This document shows positions 7,019-14,269 of a DNA stretch of 17,364 nt, in pieces. A model generated the notes under the pieces. It was not told the origin of the DNA and searched no databases. It was given only the letters and a program-made list of their open reading frames with translations. A program made the translations under genes and the position numbers. The first letter of the stretch is position 1; each line of letters begins with the position of its first letter. This DNA is from Neisseria lactamica. GTDB taxonomy: Bacteria; Pseudomonadota; Gammaproteobacteria; Burkholderiales; Neisseriaceae. The DNA lies in contig JUNU01000211.1 in NCBI GenBank assembly GCA_001067655.1, positions 1-17,364 on the forward strand, given 5' to 3'.

Positions 7019-7416
7019 CGTAGTCTCCGCTTACTTGGAAGTATGGGGATTATAAGCGAATCAAGTGTTTACGGATATATTGAGGAACGAGGGAGGCATG
7101 GTTTCGGGTTAAGTTTGGATGGGACAGTCTATTTCCATACCGCGATTTGTCATTTCAATATAGTTTTTGCCGTAGCTAAAATCCGTTGTGTGAATAGGGT
7201 CGTCTGAATTTGGAAAACAGGGTAATTTTGTGGTTTTGAATTTGGATTTCTATGCGCGCCGTACAGTTAAATCATTAATAAAATAATGTGTTGTGTTAAA
7301 ATCATGCTGAGTTGCTAATACAGGTTTGAAAGTATACAGCCCGCCGTAAGCCAATCATGTGAGCAATACGGATCCATACTTTCAGACGACCCCAAGATAC
7401 CGAATCTAAAATAGCT
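7019..7416. other. Divergent intergenic region without a gene
   Basis: About 400 bases between the small membrane protein (minus) and hpnC (plus). No ORF with a ribosome site was found on either strand. It holds an 11/12 uptake sequence ending at 7208, and an 11/12 one in the other orientation beginning at 7381. A 9-bp inverted repeat TGAAAGTAT (7327-7335) / ATACTTTCA (7376-7384) looks like a decayed uptake-sequence hairpin. Promoters for both genes must lie here, but I see no convincing -35/-10 pair. Confidence 0.5.
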
Positions 7417-8232
7417 ATGTCCGTCAACCATTACGAAAATTTCCCCGTTGGCTCGCTCGTCATGCCGCGCCGCCTGCGCAAGCCTACCCATGCCGTTTAC
7501 GCTTTTGCGCGCACTGCGGACGACCTCGCCGATGAAGGCAGTGCAAAAGCCGATGAACGCTTGCGCGCTTTGGACGAACTCAAATCCGAACTCGACCGCA
7601 TACAGCGTGGCGAAACGCCGCTGACCCCGCTAATGCAACGTTTGCAACGCGAAGCCATCGCTCCCTTCAAACTGCCGCTGCAGCCGTTTTACGATCTTTT
7701 GTCCGCATTCAGTCAGGATGTTGTCAAAACCCGTTATCAGGATTTTGGCGACCTGATTGATTACTGCCGCCGTTCCGCTAATCCAATCGGACGCATTATG
7801 CTGCACCTTTACGGACAAACCGACGAAGTCAGCATCGCCCAAAGCGACGGCATCTGCACCGCGTTACAACTCATCAACTTTTGGCAGGACGTTGCCGTCG
7901 ATTGGCAGAAAGGTCGCGTCTATATCCCGCAGGACGACTTGGAAAAATTCAAAGTAAGCGAAGCGCAAATTGCCGAAGGCAAGGCGGATTTTGCGTTCCA
8001 AAGACTGATGGCGTATGAATGCAACCGCGCGTTCCAAATGCTTAAAGGCGGCTCACCCTTGGGTAAAACGCTGAAAGGCCGTTTGGGATTTGAATTGCGG
8101 ATGATTATTGTCGGCGGACAACTGATTTTGCAGAAACTGGACGGCAGCAAATACGATGTATTCACGCAACGCCCTGTTTTGGATAAAAAAGATTGGCTGA
8201 TTATTCTGAAACGGGCATTCTTGAAGAAATAA
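7417..8232 (+). CDS. hpnC: Squalene/phytoene synthase family protein, HpnC type
   Basis: A 271-residue trans-isoprenyl diphosphate synthase. The N-terminus HYENFPVGSLVMPRRLRKPT is the pattern of HpnC. Both Asp-rich magnesium-diphosphate motifs are present: D35-D-L-A-D39, and D158-V-A-V-D162 in LINFWQDVAVDW. In the described three-step bacterial route HpnD makes presqualene diphosphate from farnesyl diphosphate, HpnC converts it to hydroxysqualene, and HpnE reduces that to squalene. Neither hpnD nor hpnE is in this window, so the product in this organism is not proven. It is a soluble or membrane-associated helical enzyme of usual length. The start codon lacks a clear Shine-Dalgarno. It is monocistronic and ends at a hairpin shared with the convergent exporter gene. 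A plain phytoene synthase is the alternative. Confidence 0.88.
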   Translation: MSVNHYENFPVGSLVMPRRLRKPTHAVYAFARTADDLADEGSAKADERLRALDELKSELDRIQRGETPLTPLMQRLQREAIAPFKLPLQPFYDLLSAFSQDVVKTRYQDFGDLIDYCRRSANPIGRIMLHLYGQTDEVSIAQSDGICTALQLINFWQDVAVDWQKGRVYIPQDDLEKFKVSEAQIAEGKADFAFQRLMAYECNRAFQMLKGGSPLGKTLKGRLGFELRMIIVGGQLILQKLDGSKYDVFTQRPVLDKKDWLIILKRAFLKK

Positions 8233-8244
8233 ACTGGCCGGCGC

Positions 8245-8301
8245 AAAAGGTCGTCTGAAAACGTAGCTTGAAGGCTCAAGGCTGTTTTCAGACGACCTTT
8301 T
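8245..8301. terminator. Bidirectional paired uptake-sequence terminator
   Basis: A perfect 18-bp stem (8245-8262 with 8284-8301) made of two full AGGTCGTCTGAA copies, with a short inner stem CTTGA/TCAAG, lies between convergent hpnC and the EamA gene. The stop codon of the EamA gene lies inside the right arm. Confidence 0.8.
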
Positions 8302-9148
8302 TCATAACCGCCCGCTGTACCCCGAAGATTGATACCAATACCAACGCAAATCCTGCCAGCGACTTTGCGTCCATCCCTTGTCCTAAAAACAGCCAGCCCA
8401 AGACAAATGCCGAGACAGGGCTGAGCAATCCCAGCGATGAAACCGCAGCAGGCGAAAGTTTGGCAATTCCTCTGAAAAACAACACATAAGCCAACACAGC
8501 ACCAAACAGGCACAAATACAGATAGCCGCCGATATTGGCGGGGCTTAAAGATTCGAGCCGCGGTTCGGCAAGCAGGGCGACGGGTAGTAAAAACAAACCG
8601 CCAATGAAAAGCTGCCAGCCGGTAAACGTCAACACGGGCAACGAAGTGCGGCGGTGTTTCGACAAATACACGCCCAACGCCATCGCCGCCGCGCCCGCCA
8701 ATGCCGCCAAAATCCCCATCCCGTCATAGCGCGCCTGCGGCGACAAAACCAAGAGTGCAATCCCCAAAACGCCTGCCGCCGACCAAGCCCAAGCCGCTTT
8801 CGGCGGCATGGTTTTGCCGATTAACCAAGTGAACACCAGCACCATCAGCGTCTGCGTCGAACTCAATACCGCCGCCAGTCCGCCCGGCAGGCGATACGCC
8901 GCCACAAACAACATTGCCTGAAAAAAGCCGATGTTCAAAAAACCGAGCAAGACAACGGTCACCCATTCCTCGCGTTTAGGTATGCGCCGCGTCCACGCCA
9001 ACAGCAAAAGCCCGGCAGGCAACACACGGATAAGTGCGGCGGTAAACGGTCGGTCGGGTGGCAGAAATTCGGTGGTCACGAGATAGGTGCTGCCCCAAAT
9101 CAGCGGGGCGAGCGCGGTGGTTAGGATGGTAGCGGTACGGTTGGGCAT
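8288..9148 (-). CDS. EamA family (DMT superfamily) transporter
   Basis: A 286-residue inner-membrane protein with about ten hydrophobic helices arranged as two tandem EamA halves (about 8-135 and 147-280). The first half begins with the characteristic LAPLIWGSTYLVT, and the second contains YLCLFGAVLAYVLFFRGIAKLSP and the GLLSPVSAFVLGWLFLGQ pattern. Such proteins usually export amino acids or related metabolites; the substrate cannot be read from sequence. The C-terminal residues (MKKVV) and the TGA stop are encoded by an uptake sequence that is also part of the terminator stem. No Shine-Dalgarno precedes the start at 9148. It is transcribed alone, convergent with hpnC. Confidence 0.9.
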   Translation of the reverse strand: MPNRTATILTTALAPLIWGSTYLVTTEFLPPDRPFTAALIRVLPAGLLLLAWTRRIPKREEWVTVVLLGFLNIGFFQAMLFVAAYRLPGGLAAVLSSTQTLMVLVFTWLIGKTMPPKAAWAWSAAGVLGIALLVLSPQARYDGMGILAALAGAAAMALGVYLSKHRRTSLPVLTFTGWQLFIGGLFLLPVALLAEPRLESLSPANIGGYLYLCLFGAVLAYVLFFRGIAKLSPAAVSSLGLLSPVSAFVLGWLFLGQGMDAKSLAGFALVLVSIFGVQRAVMKKVV

Positions 9149-9233
9149 TTGGAAAAATTAGATTTAAAAACCAAAACATCGCTTGAATACGGACTGGAGA
9201 AATGGTTGGAGGTTTTGGAAGGAAGTAGGTGAA

Positions 9234-9273
9234 AGGTCGTCTGAAAACGCGACACACCGTTTTCAGACGACCT
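9234..9273 (-). terminator. Paired uptake-sequence hairpin terminator
   Basis: A 16-bp stem (9234-9249 with 9258-9273, loop 8) made of two full AGGTCGTCTGAA copies starts five bases after the stop of the second Sel1 gene and would end its transcript. It also lies upstream of the EamA gene. Confidence 0.7.
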
Positions 9274-9277
9274 CAGT

Positions 9278-10101
9278 TTATTGTGCAGACTTTTTCTTGT
9301 CCAGCCGCTTCAATTGCTTGGCGGCATATTTGCTACCTGCCTCAGCGGCACGGCGGTAATAGCGGGCAGCCTTTTTCAGACGACCGGCATCTTCATAGAG
9401 GATACCGAGGTTGGATAATGCCATGATGCAGCCCGCTCGGGCGGCGAGTTTGTACCTTTTTTTGCTTGGCGTGTGTTGCGGCGCACGCCGTTGCCTTTGT
9501 AGTAGAGGAAGCCTATGTTGTTGCAGGCGGTTTCGTCCGCTTGTAAGGAGGCGCGGGCGTACCATTTGTAGGCTTTGGCGTAGTTTCGGGTCAGACCGAG
9601 GCCTTCATCGTATAGGTAGCCGAGGGCGCGTTGGGCTTCGGCGCAACCCGCTTTGGCTGCTTTGCGATAAAGCAGGCAGGCTGTCTTAATGTCTTTTTTG
9701 CCGCCGAGCCCACGCTCGTGCAGCAAGCCGAGGCGGTAGGCTGCATAGGCCGCATCGGGGTTTATGCTACCGTGTTGCTTAAAGGCGCGTGCATACCATT
9801 TGCGGGCGCGGCAGTAGTCGGGCTTTTCTGCAAATTCGTACAGGCGGCCGAGAGATTCCTGTGCTTTGGCGTGGCCGAGTTTGGCGGCACGGCGGTAATA
9901 TTTTTCGGCTTTGGTGAGGTTTTGCTTGACGCCTTCGCCGTACTGGCGGGCATTGCCGAGACCGAACCAGCCGTCTGAGCAGCCTTTTTTGGCGAGTTGG
10001 CGGTAGGTGCGGTAAGCGGCACGGGCTTCGGCAGAATCGGATAAGCAGACATAACTGAGGCATTCGAGCAGGGCGGCGCGGTATAGGGATTTAGGATTCA
10101 T
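9278..10101 (-). pseudogene. Sel1-like repeat protein gene split by a -1 frameshift
   Basis: Two overlapping frames encode one Sel1-repeat protein. The upstream frame (10101-9376) gives clean repeats up to NNIGFLYYKGNGVRRNTRQAKK and then 26 unrelated residues. The downstream frame (to 9278) resumes with RYKLAARAGCIMALSNLGIL and further repeats to the end KRLDKKKSAQ. The switch falls at an A7 run (9463-9457). A -1 shift there gives a 274-residue product; an eighth A would restore the frame. The start at 10101 has AAAGG eight bases upstream. No signal peptide is evident. It may be a pseudogene, a phase-variable gene, a programmed frameshift gene, or a sequencing error. An uptake sequence at 9375-9385 is read in the second frame as G-R-L-K. 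Related in type to the Sel1 protein at 183-1595. Confidence 0.8.
9457..9463 (-). other. A7 slippery site in the Sel1 gene
   Basis: Zero-frame codons are GCA AAA AAA GGT, giving the heptamer A AAA AAA in the exact register for tandem -1 slippage. The next codon then becomes AGG, in the frame that encodes the remaining repeats. A short GC hairpin (GCCC/GGGC) begins about 14 bases downstream, further than usual for a stimulator. No upstream Shine-Dalgarno-like stimulator is seen. Confidence 0.5.
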
Positions 10102-10552
10102 ATTTCTGCCTTTCTGTTGGTTTCAGACGACTTGAATGGCTTTTTCGGAATTTTTCCCGACAGCAGTTGGGCTCGCTGCGGTTGATGCGTATGGGTGGTC
10201 GGTAAGGTTTTAATTTTTGTGTTTTTTGATTTTCAGACAACCCCAAAGGTCGTCTGAAAGCTTGTCAGAACAGGTTTGAACAGACGATACACCAAGCGGC
10301 GGTCTGGCAACATGGAACGATGGTTCGGGTGGGGCCAATTTATCTTATTTTCGTGTTTTTATAAACGGATTAAACTGTGCGGTATGGATTTTTTGCTGAG
10401 AACGAGATGGTATCTGATTCGGTGTCGGATTGAGGTCGTCTGAAAACGTAAAAAGCAGCCGGCGCTTTGATTTTTAAAGGTGTGAGCTGCTTTTTGTTTC
10501 CATTGCGTCATGACGGTATTGCAACACCTATTCACAAAAATGCACAGTTTGA
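10102..10552. other. Intergenic region with uptake sequences and a hairpin
   Basis: No supported gene. It holds an incomplete uptake sequence (10122-10131), an imperfect uptake-sequence hairpin (10231-10242 with 10248-10259, one mismatch) and a full AGGTCGTCTGAA at 10433-10444. A separate terminator-like hairpin lies at 10450-10495. The promoter for the second Sel1 gene must be in the left part, but I cannot place it. Confidence 0.5.
10450..10495. terminator. Bidirectional hairpin isolating the rtcB2 unit
   Basis: AAAAAGCAGC (10450-10459) pairs with GCTGCTTTTT (10486-10495), with a U5 run on either strand. No gene ends close by, so it may serve to insulate the promoter that follows. Confidence 0.5.
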
Positions 10553-10582
10553 TTGTAACGTTTCAAACATTTCCCCTATAAT
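10553..10582 (+). promoter_or_regulatory. Promoter of the leader-rtcB2-prfH unit
   Basis: -35-like TTGTAA (10553-10558), an 18-base spacer, and a consensus -10 TATAAT (10577-10582). Transcription would start near 10589, about 35 bases before the leader ORF and about 275 bases before rtcB2. Confidence 0.6.
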
Positions 10583-10623
10583 CCGCCTGTTTTCAATTTT
10601 CACATGCAAAGAAAGGAGCAGCC

Positions 10624-10683
10624 ATGACACGCAATACTTCAATCCGCTCAATCACATTCTTTGCAGTCCAAGCGTCGGTCTGA
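10624..10683 (+). CDS. Putative 19-residue leader peptide upstream of rtcB2
   Basis: A short ORF encoding MTRNTSIRSITFFAVQASV, ending in TGA. It has the strongest ribosome site in this part of the window, AAAGGAG (10612-10618) five bases before the ATG, and sits directly behind a TATAAT promoter. No amino-acid run typical of biosynthetic attenuators is present. The sequence after it can fold into alternative hairpins before rtcB2. This arrangement suggests a translated leader that controls the downstream ribosome-repair genes, but no homologue is known to me, and expression is inferred from signals only. Confidence 0.5.
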   Translation: MTRNTSIRSITFFAVQASV

Positions 10684-10865
10684 TTTTCGGACAACGCGTT
10701 CCCGCATTTTCCCTATCGCCCGCTTCGGGCTGCTTTCCCATCAATCGGACAGAGGTCGTCTGAAAACGTCAGACGACTGTCGGTATATTTTCAAACCGGA
10801 CATCTTTTTCGTTTTGTCGGTTTGGACTCGTTTTGCCATCTGTCCGTTTTAAAGAAAGCATACAC
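10684..10865 (+). promoter_or_regulatory. Structured leader RNA before rtcB2
   Basis: The 182 bases between the leader ORF and rtcB2 can fold in several ways. GCCCG-CTT-CGGGC forms a tight hairpin shortly after the leader stop. GTCGTCTGA (10755-10763) pairs with 10769-10777, extended by GACA/TGTC. CAAACCG-GACA (10792-10802) pairs with 10815-10824. CGGACA occurs three times (10688, 10747 as part of CGGACAG, and 10797), and each copy could pair with TGTCCG (10841-10846), close to the rtcB2 start. The options compete with each other, as in attenuators. Confidence 0.4.
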
Positions 10866-12005
10866 ATGGGCAATTATCAAAATCCCCATCATATTCACAT
10901 CATCGCTGATTCGGAAACCTGGATTGAAGGCAACGCCGTCGCTCAACTCAAAACCACCGCCAAGCTGCCGCACATGCTGCGCGTAGCCGGTATGCCTGAT
11001 TTGCACGCGGGGCGGGGTTATCCCGTCGGTGCAGCGTTTTTCAGCGACCGTCATTTTTACCCCGCGCTCATCGGCAACGACATCGGCTGCGGCATGGCGT
11101 TTTGGCAAACCGGTTTGTCCGCCGCCAAGCTCAAACCCGCCAAACTTGCCAAGCAGCTTGGCAACATCGATACGCCTTTGAGCCAAGACGAACAAGAATC
11201 CTTGCTCGGAGAACCCGCATCCGATTTCCCGTTTTCAGACGACCTCGCAGTCGGCACCATCGGCGGCGGCAATCATTTTGCCGAATTGCAAACCGTTGAA
11301 ACCGTTTACCGCGACGATTTGCTTCCCGCTGCCTTTGATTCAAACCGTTTGCAATTGTTGGTACACAGCGGTTCGCGCGGACTGGGGCAGCAAATTTTGC
11401 GACGCCACATCGAAGCCTACGGCCATCGAGGTTTGGCGGAAGGCAGCGAGGCTGCGGCGGACTATCTTGCCGAACATCAGGCAGCACTTGAGTTTGCCCG
11501 TTTAAACCGTCGTCTGATTGCCGCCAGAATGCTCGACCGCTGGCGTACAGAAGGCGAATGCCTGCTCGATGTACATCACAATTTCCTCGAACAAACCGAA
11601 ATCGCGGGGCAAACCGGTTGGCTGCACCGAAAAGGCGCAACTCCCGCCGATAAAGGCTTGGTCATGGTACCCGGCTCGCGCGGCGATTACAGCTATCTGG
11701 TTCTGCCGAGCCAAGATTGTCAGATTTCGCTGAACACATTGGCACACGGCGCAGGACGGAAATGGCAGCGCGGCGAATGCAAAGGCCGCCTGTCGCACAA
11801 ATATTCCGCCGACAGCCTGCGCCAAACCGCATTCGGCAGCGTGGTCGTTTGTCAGGATAAAGCTTTGATTTTTGAAGAAGCTCCGCAGGCTTATAAAAAC
11901 ATAGACAGCGTCATTTCAGCCATGAAAAACGCAGGTCTGATTGAATTGGTCGCCCGGTTCAAACCCGTTTTGACTTATAAAACCAGCGGCGGATGTGGAG
12001 AATAA
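10866..12005 (+). CDS. rtcB2: RNA-splicing ligase RtcB family protein, RtcB2 type
   Basis: A 379-residue RNA ligase of the RtcB family, which joins 2',3'-cyclic phosphate and 5'-OH RNA ends using GTP and manganese. Catalytic residues are intact: D72 and C75 in GNDIGCGM, H137 in GTIGGGNHFAE, H167 in HSGSRGLG, H238 in DVHHN, and H294 in HGAGR, the histidine guanylylated in E. coli RtcB. It is shorter than E. coli RtcB (408) and is followed directly by prfH. That pairing defines the RtcB2 branch, shown to reseal 16S rRNA cut in the decoding centre after PrfH has acted. I chose the ATG at 10866 (MGNYQNPHHIHI); its ribosome site is weak. An uptake sequence lies in frame at 11234-11245. Its 3' end carries the ribosome site for prfH. 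Confidence 0.93.
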   Translation: MGNYQNPHHIHIIADSETWIEGNAVAQLKTTAKLPHMLRVAGMPDLHAGRGYPVGAAFFSDRHFYPALIGNDIGCGMAFWQTGLSAAKLKPAKLAKQLGNIDTPLSQDEQESLLGEPASDFPFSDDLAVGTIGGGNHFAELQTVETVYRDDLLPAAFDSNRLQLLVHSGSRGLGQQILRRHIEAYGHRGLAEGSEAAADYLAEHQAALEFARLNRRLIAARMLDRWRTEGECLLDVHHNFLEQTEIAGQTGWLHRKGATPADKGLVMVPGSRGDYSYLVLPSQDCQISLNTLAHGAGRKWQRGECKGRLSHKYSADSLRQTAFGSVVVCQDKALIFEEAPQAYKNIDSVISAMKNAGLIELVARFKPVLTYKTSGGCGE

Positions 12006-12007
12006 AA

Positions 12008-12652
12008 ATGAAGCAAAACTTACAAACGGTTTATCTGCAAATTTCTACAGCCCAAGGGCCTGCCGAATGCCGCATCTTTGCCCGCTTCGTATTGGGCAGG
12101 CTGCTTGCCGAGGCAAAGGCGGAAGGTGTTGAGGCGGAAATCATCTCCGAAACCGCCGATAAACACGGCATGATGTCGGCGGTGCTTAAATTGGACGGCA
12201 AACATACCGAAACTCTGGCACAGCGTTGGCAAGGTTCGCTCCAATGGATATGCGTCAGCCCCGTCCGTCCGAAGCATCCGCGTAAAAACTGGTATATCGG
12301 CGTTTTCCGCATGCCCGATATGCCTGAAATGCCGTCTGAAAGCGAAATTGAGTTCCAAACCTGCCGTTCGGGCGGTAAAGGCGGGCAGCACGTCAATAAA
12401 ACTGAAAGTGCTGTCCGTGCCACTCATAAAGCAAGCGGTATTTCCGTGCGCGTCGAAAGCGAACGCAGTCAGCATGCCAACAAAAAATTGGCTTTGACCC
12501 TGCTGGCGCAAAAGCTGGCGGAACATCATGCCGGACAGGCTGACGATTACGCCCGCGCACAGCACAGCCAGCTTTATCAGGTGGAGCGCGGCAACCCGAA
12601 ACGGACGTTCGTCGGAACGGAATTTAAGGAGAAGCCGGATGCTAAATCTTGA
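12008..12652 (+). CDS. prfH: Peptide chain release factor homolog PrfH
   Basis: A 214-residue class I release-factor homologue with the peptidyl-tRNA hydrolysis motif GGQ at 125-127 (CRSGGKGGQHVNKTES). SPVRPKHPRKNW (84-95) is a family-typical stretch just before the catalytic domain. It lacks the full stop-codon recognition domain of RF1/RF2. PrfH is known to recognise ribosomes cleaved in the 16S decoding centre and release the stalled peptide, after which RtcB2 repairs the RNA. The start at 12008 lies two bases after the rtcB2 stop, with GGAG seven bases upstream, so the genes are translationally coupled. An exact meningococcal-type uptake sequence ATGCCGTCTGAA (12329-12340) occurs in frame, unlike the dialect elsewhere in the window. 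The tail is basic (KRTFVGTEFKEK). Confidence 0.93.
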   Translation: MKQNLQTVYLQISTAQGPAECRIFARFVLGRLLAEAKAEGVEAEIISETADKHGMMSAVLKLDGKHTETLAQRWQGSLQWICVSPVRPKHPRKNWYIGVFRMPDMPEMPSESEIEFQTCRSGGKGGQHVNKTESAVRATHKASGISVRVESERSQHANKKLALTLLAQKLAEHHAGQADDYARAQHSQLYQVERGNPKRTFVGTEFKEKPDAKS

Positions 12653-12706
12653 GCTGAGACTGCGGCTTTGGCAATGTCGCGATTACCTGTGTTTTTAATA
12701 TACGGG

Positions 12707-12752
12707 AAAAGGTCGTCTGAAAACCTGAATTTGAGTTTTCAGACGACCTTTT
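12707..12752. terminator. Bidirectional paired uptake-sequence terminator
   Basis: A perfect 18-bp stem (12707-12724 with 12735-12752, loop 10) built from two full AGGTCGTCTGAA copies, with U4 arms on both strands. It serves convergent prfH (plus) and the small membrane protein gene (minus). Confidence 0.8.
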
Positions 12753-12771
12753 GTCTGGCTATCAACATCCG

Positions 12772-12972
12772 TCAATAAGAATCCGGAATGTGTTTGAAAT
12801 ACAGCATGACCAGATACCAAAACAGCGTCGCTGCGGCTGCACCAAGCAGCACCCATGCGCTGATTTTGGCGACATCGCGCAGGGCGCGTTTTTGCTTGCG
12901 GCTGAAGAGGCGGTTGATAATCAGCGCGGCAAGTGCGAAAAAGAAAAAAATACGGAAAAGTCTGCCTATCAT
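12772..12972 (-). CDS. Hypothetical small two-helix membrane protein
   Basis: A 66-residue protein I cannot assign to a function. It has two hydrophobic helices (about 5-21 and 40-59) joined by a strongly basic loop (RKQKRALRDVAK), so the loop is predicted to be cytoplasmic. The ATG at 12972 has no clear Shine-Dalgarno, and its upstream region contains an uptake sequence at 12988-12999. It diverges from metX and converges with prfH. The case for a real gene is the clean two-helix topology and the terminator placed just after its stop. Confidence 0.65.
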   Translation of the reverse strand: MIGRLFRIFFFFALAALIINRLFSRKQKRALRDVAKISAWVLLGAAAATLFWYLVMLYFKHIPDSY

Positions 12973-13091
12973 GTCGGGAAGCGGGGGAGGTCGTCTGAAA
13001 AAGTATGGTTCGGGCGCGGCGGACTGGGGACGGATGTTTCAGCGCGTCGGGCTGCTTGTCCGACCGTGTCAAAAAGTCATGCCGTTTGCTA

Positions 13092-13097
13092 TATAAT
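13092..13097 (+). promoter_or_regulatory. -10 box of the metX promoter
   Basis: A consensus TATAAT 33 bases upstream of the metX start. The sequence 17 bases upstream (TCAAAA) is a poor -35, which may mean activator dependence or a weak promoter. Confidence 0.5.
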
Positions 13098-13129
13098 AAC
13101 GCTTTTCGCCGCATTTGTTGGAACAGGAT

Positions 13130-14269
13130 ATGAGTCAAAGTGCCTCAGTGGGCATTGTAACGCCCCAAAAAATTCCGTTTGAGATGCCGCTGGTTTTGGA
13201 AAACGGTAAAACTTTGCCACGTTTCGATCTGATGATTGAAACCTACGGCGAGCTGAATGCCGAAAAAAACAATGCGGTTTTAATCTGCCATGCGCTGTCG
13301 GGCAACCATCATGTTGCGGGCAGGCATTCGGCGGAGGATAAATATGCGGGCTGGTGGGACAATATGGTCGGTCCCGGCAAACCGATTGATACGGAACGTT
13401 TTTTCGTGGTCGGTTTGAATAATCTGGGCGGCTGCGACGGCAGCAGCGGGCCTTTGTCGATCAATCCTGAAACGGGCAGGGAATACGGCGCGGATTTTCC
13501 GGTGGTTACGGTGAAGGACTGGGTAAAATCCCAGGCCGCGCTTGCCGATTATCTCGGTATCGAACAATGGGCGGCGATTGTCGGCGGCAGCTTGGGCGGT
13601 ATGCAGGCTTTGCAATGGACGATTTCCTATCCCGAGCGCGTGCGCCATGCCTTAGTGATTGCATCTGCGCCGAAACTGTCCACGCAAAATATCGCGTTTA
13701 ATGATGTAGCACGTCAGGCGATTTTGACCGACCCCGATTTCAACGAAGGACATTACCGCAGTCACAATACCGTTCCTGCACGAGGCTTACGGATTGCCCG
13801 CATGATGGGGCACATCACTTATCTTGCCGAAGACGGTTTGGGCAAAAAATTCGGACGCGATTTGCGTTCAAACGGCTATCAATACGGTTACGGTGTTGAA
13901 TTTGAAGTGGAATCCTATCTGCGCTATCAGGGCGACAAATTCGTCGGGCGGTTTGATGCCAACACTTACCTGCTCATGACCAAGGCACTGGACTATTTCG
14001 ATCCGGCGGCGGATTTCGGCGACAGCCTGACCCGTGCCCTGCAAAATGTGAAAGCGAAATTCTTTGTTGCCAGCTTCAGTACCGACTGGCGTTTTTCGCC
14101 CGCGCGTTCCAAAGAGCTGGTCAAAGCGCTGATTGCCGCGCACAAGCCGGTGCAGTATATCGAAGTCAAATCCAACCACGGCCATGACGCCTTTTTGATG
14201 GAAGACGAGGCCTACATGCGCGCCGTAGCGGTTTATATGAACAATGTTGACAAGGATTGCCGATCATGA
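13130..14269 (+). CDS. metX: Homoserine O-acetyltransferase
   Basis: A 379-residue alpha/beta-hydrolase enzyme that transfers an acetyl group from acetyl-CoA to L-homoserine, the first committed step of methionine synthesis, in the cytoplasm. The catalytic triad is visible: the nucleophile S154 in GGSLGGMQ, D319 in FSTDWRF, and H352 in NHGHDAFL. The oxyanion region HALSGNHHVAG (54-64) and NNLGGCDGSSGP (97-108) are family hallmarks. Some MetX-like enzymes use succinyl-CoA; I could not test that distinction. The ATG at 13130 (MSQSASVGIVTP) is chosen over a TTG five codons upstream. The gene overlaps metW by ATGA, and the operon ends at the hairpin at 14902-14942. Confidence 0.96.
   Translation: MSQSASVGIVTPQKIPFEMPLVLENGKTLPRFDLMIETYGELNAEKNNAVLICHALSGNHHVAGRHSAEDKYAGWWDNMVGPGKPIDTERFFVVGLNNLGGCDGSSGPLSINPETGREYGADFPVVTVKDWVKSQAALADYLGIEQWAAIVGGSLGGMQALQWTISYPERVRHALVIASAPKLSTQNIAFNDVARQAILTDPDFNEGHYRSHNTVPARGLRIARMMGHITYLAEDGLGKKFGRDLRSNGYQYGYGVEFEVESYLRYQGDKFVGRFDANTYLLMTKALDYFDPAADFGDSLTRALQNVKAKFFVASFSTDWRFSPARSKELVKALIAAHKPVQYIEVKSNHGHDAFLMEDEAYMRAVAVYMNNVDKDCRS

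Noticed and set aside
7920..8513. 197-codon minus-strand ORF spanning the 3' ends of hpnC and the EamA gene
   Set aside because: It runs through the shared terminator and antisense to the HpnC coding frame; no family features.
10450..10495. Small RNA ending at the hairpin before the rtcB2 promoter
   Set aside because: The hairpin looks like a terminator, but no promoter pair on the plus strand upstream could be supported.
10467..10763. 98-codon plus-strand ORF in the region upstream of rtcB2
   Set aside because: No ribosome site, crosses the terminator-like hairpin, the promoter and the leader ORF; low-quality composition.
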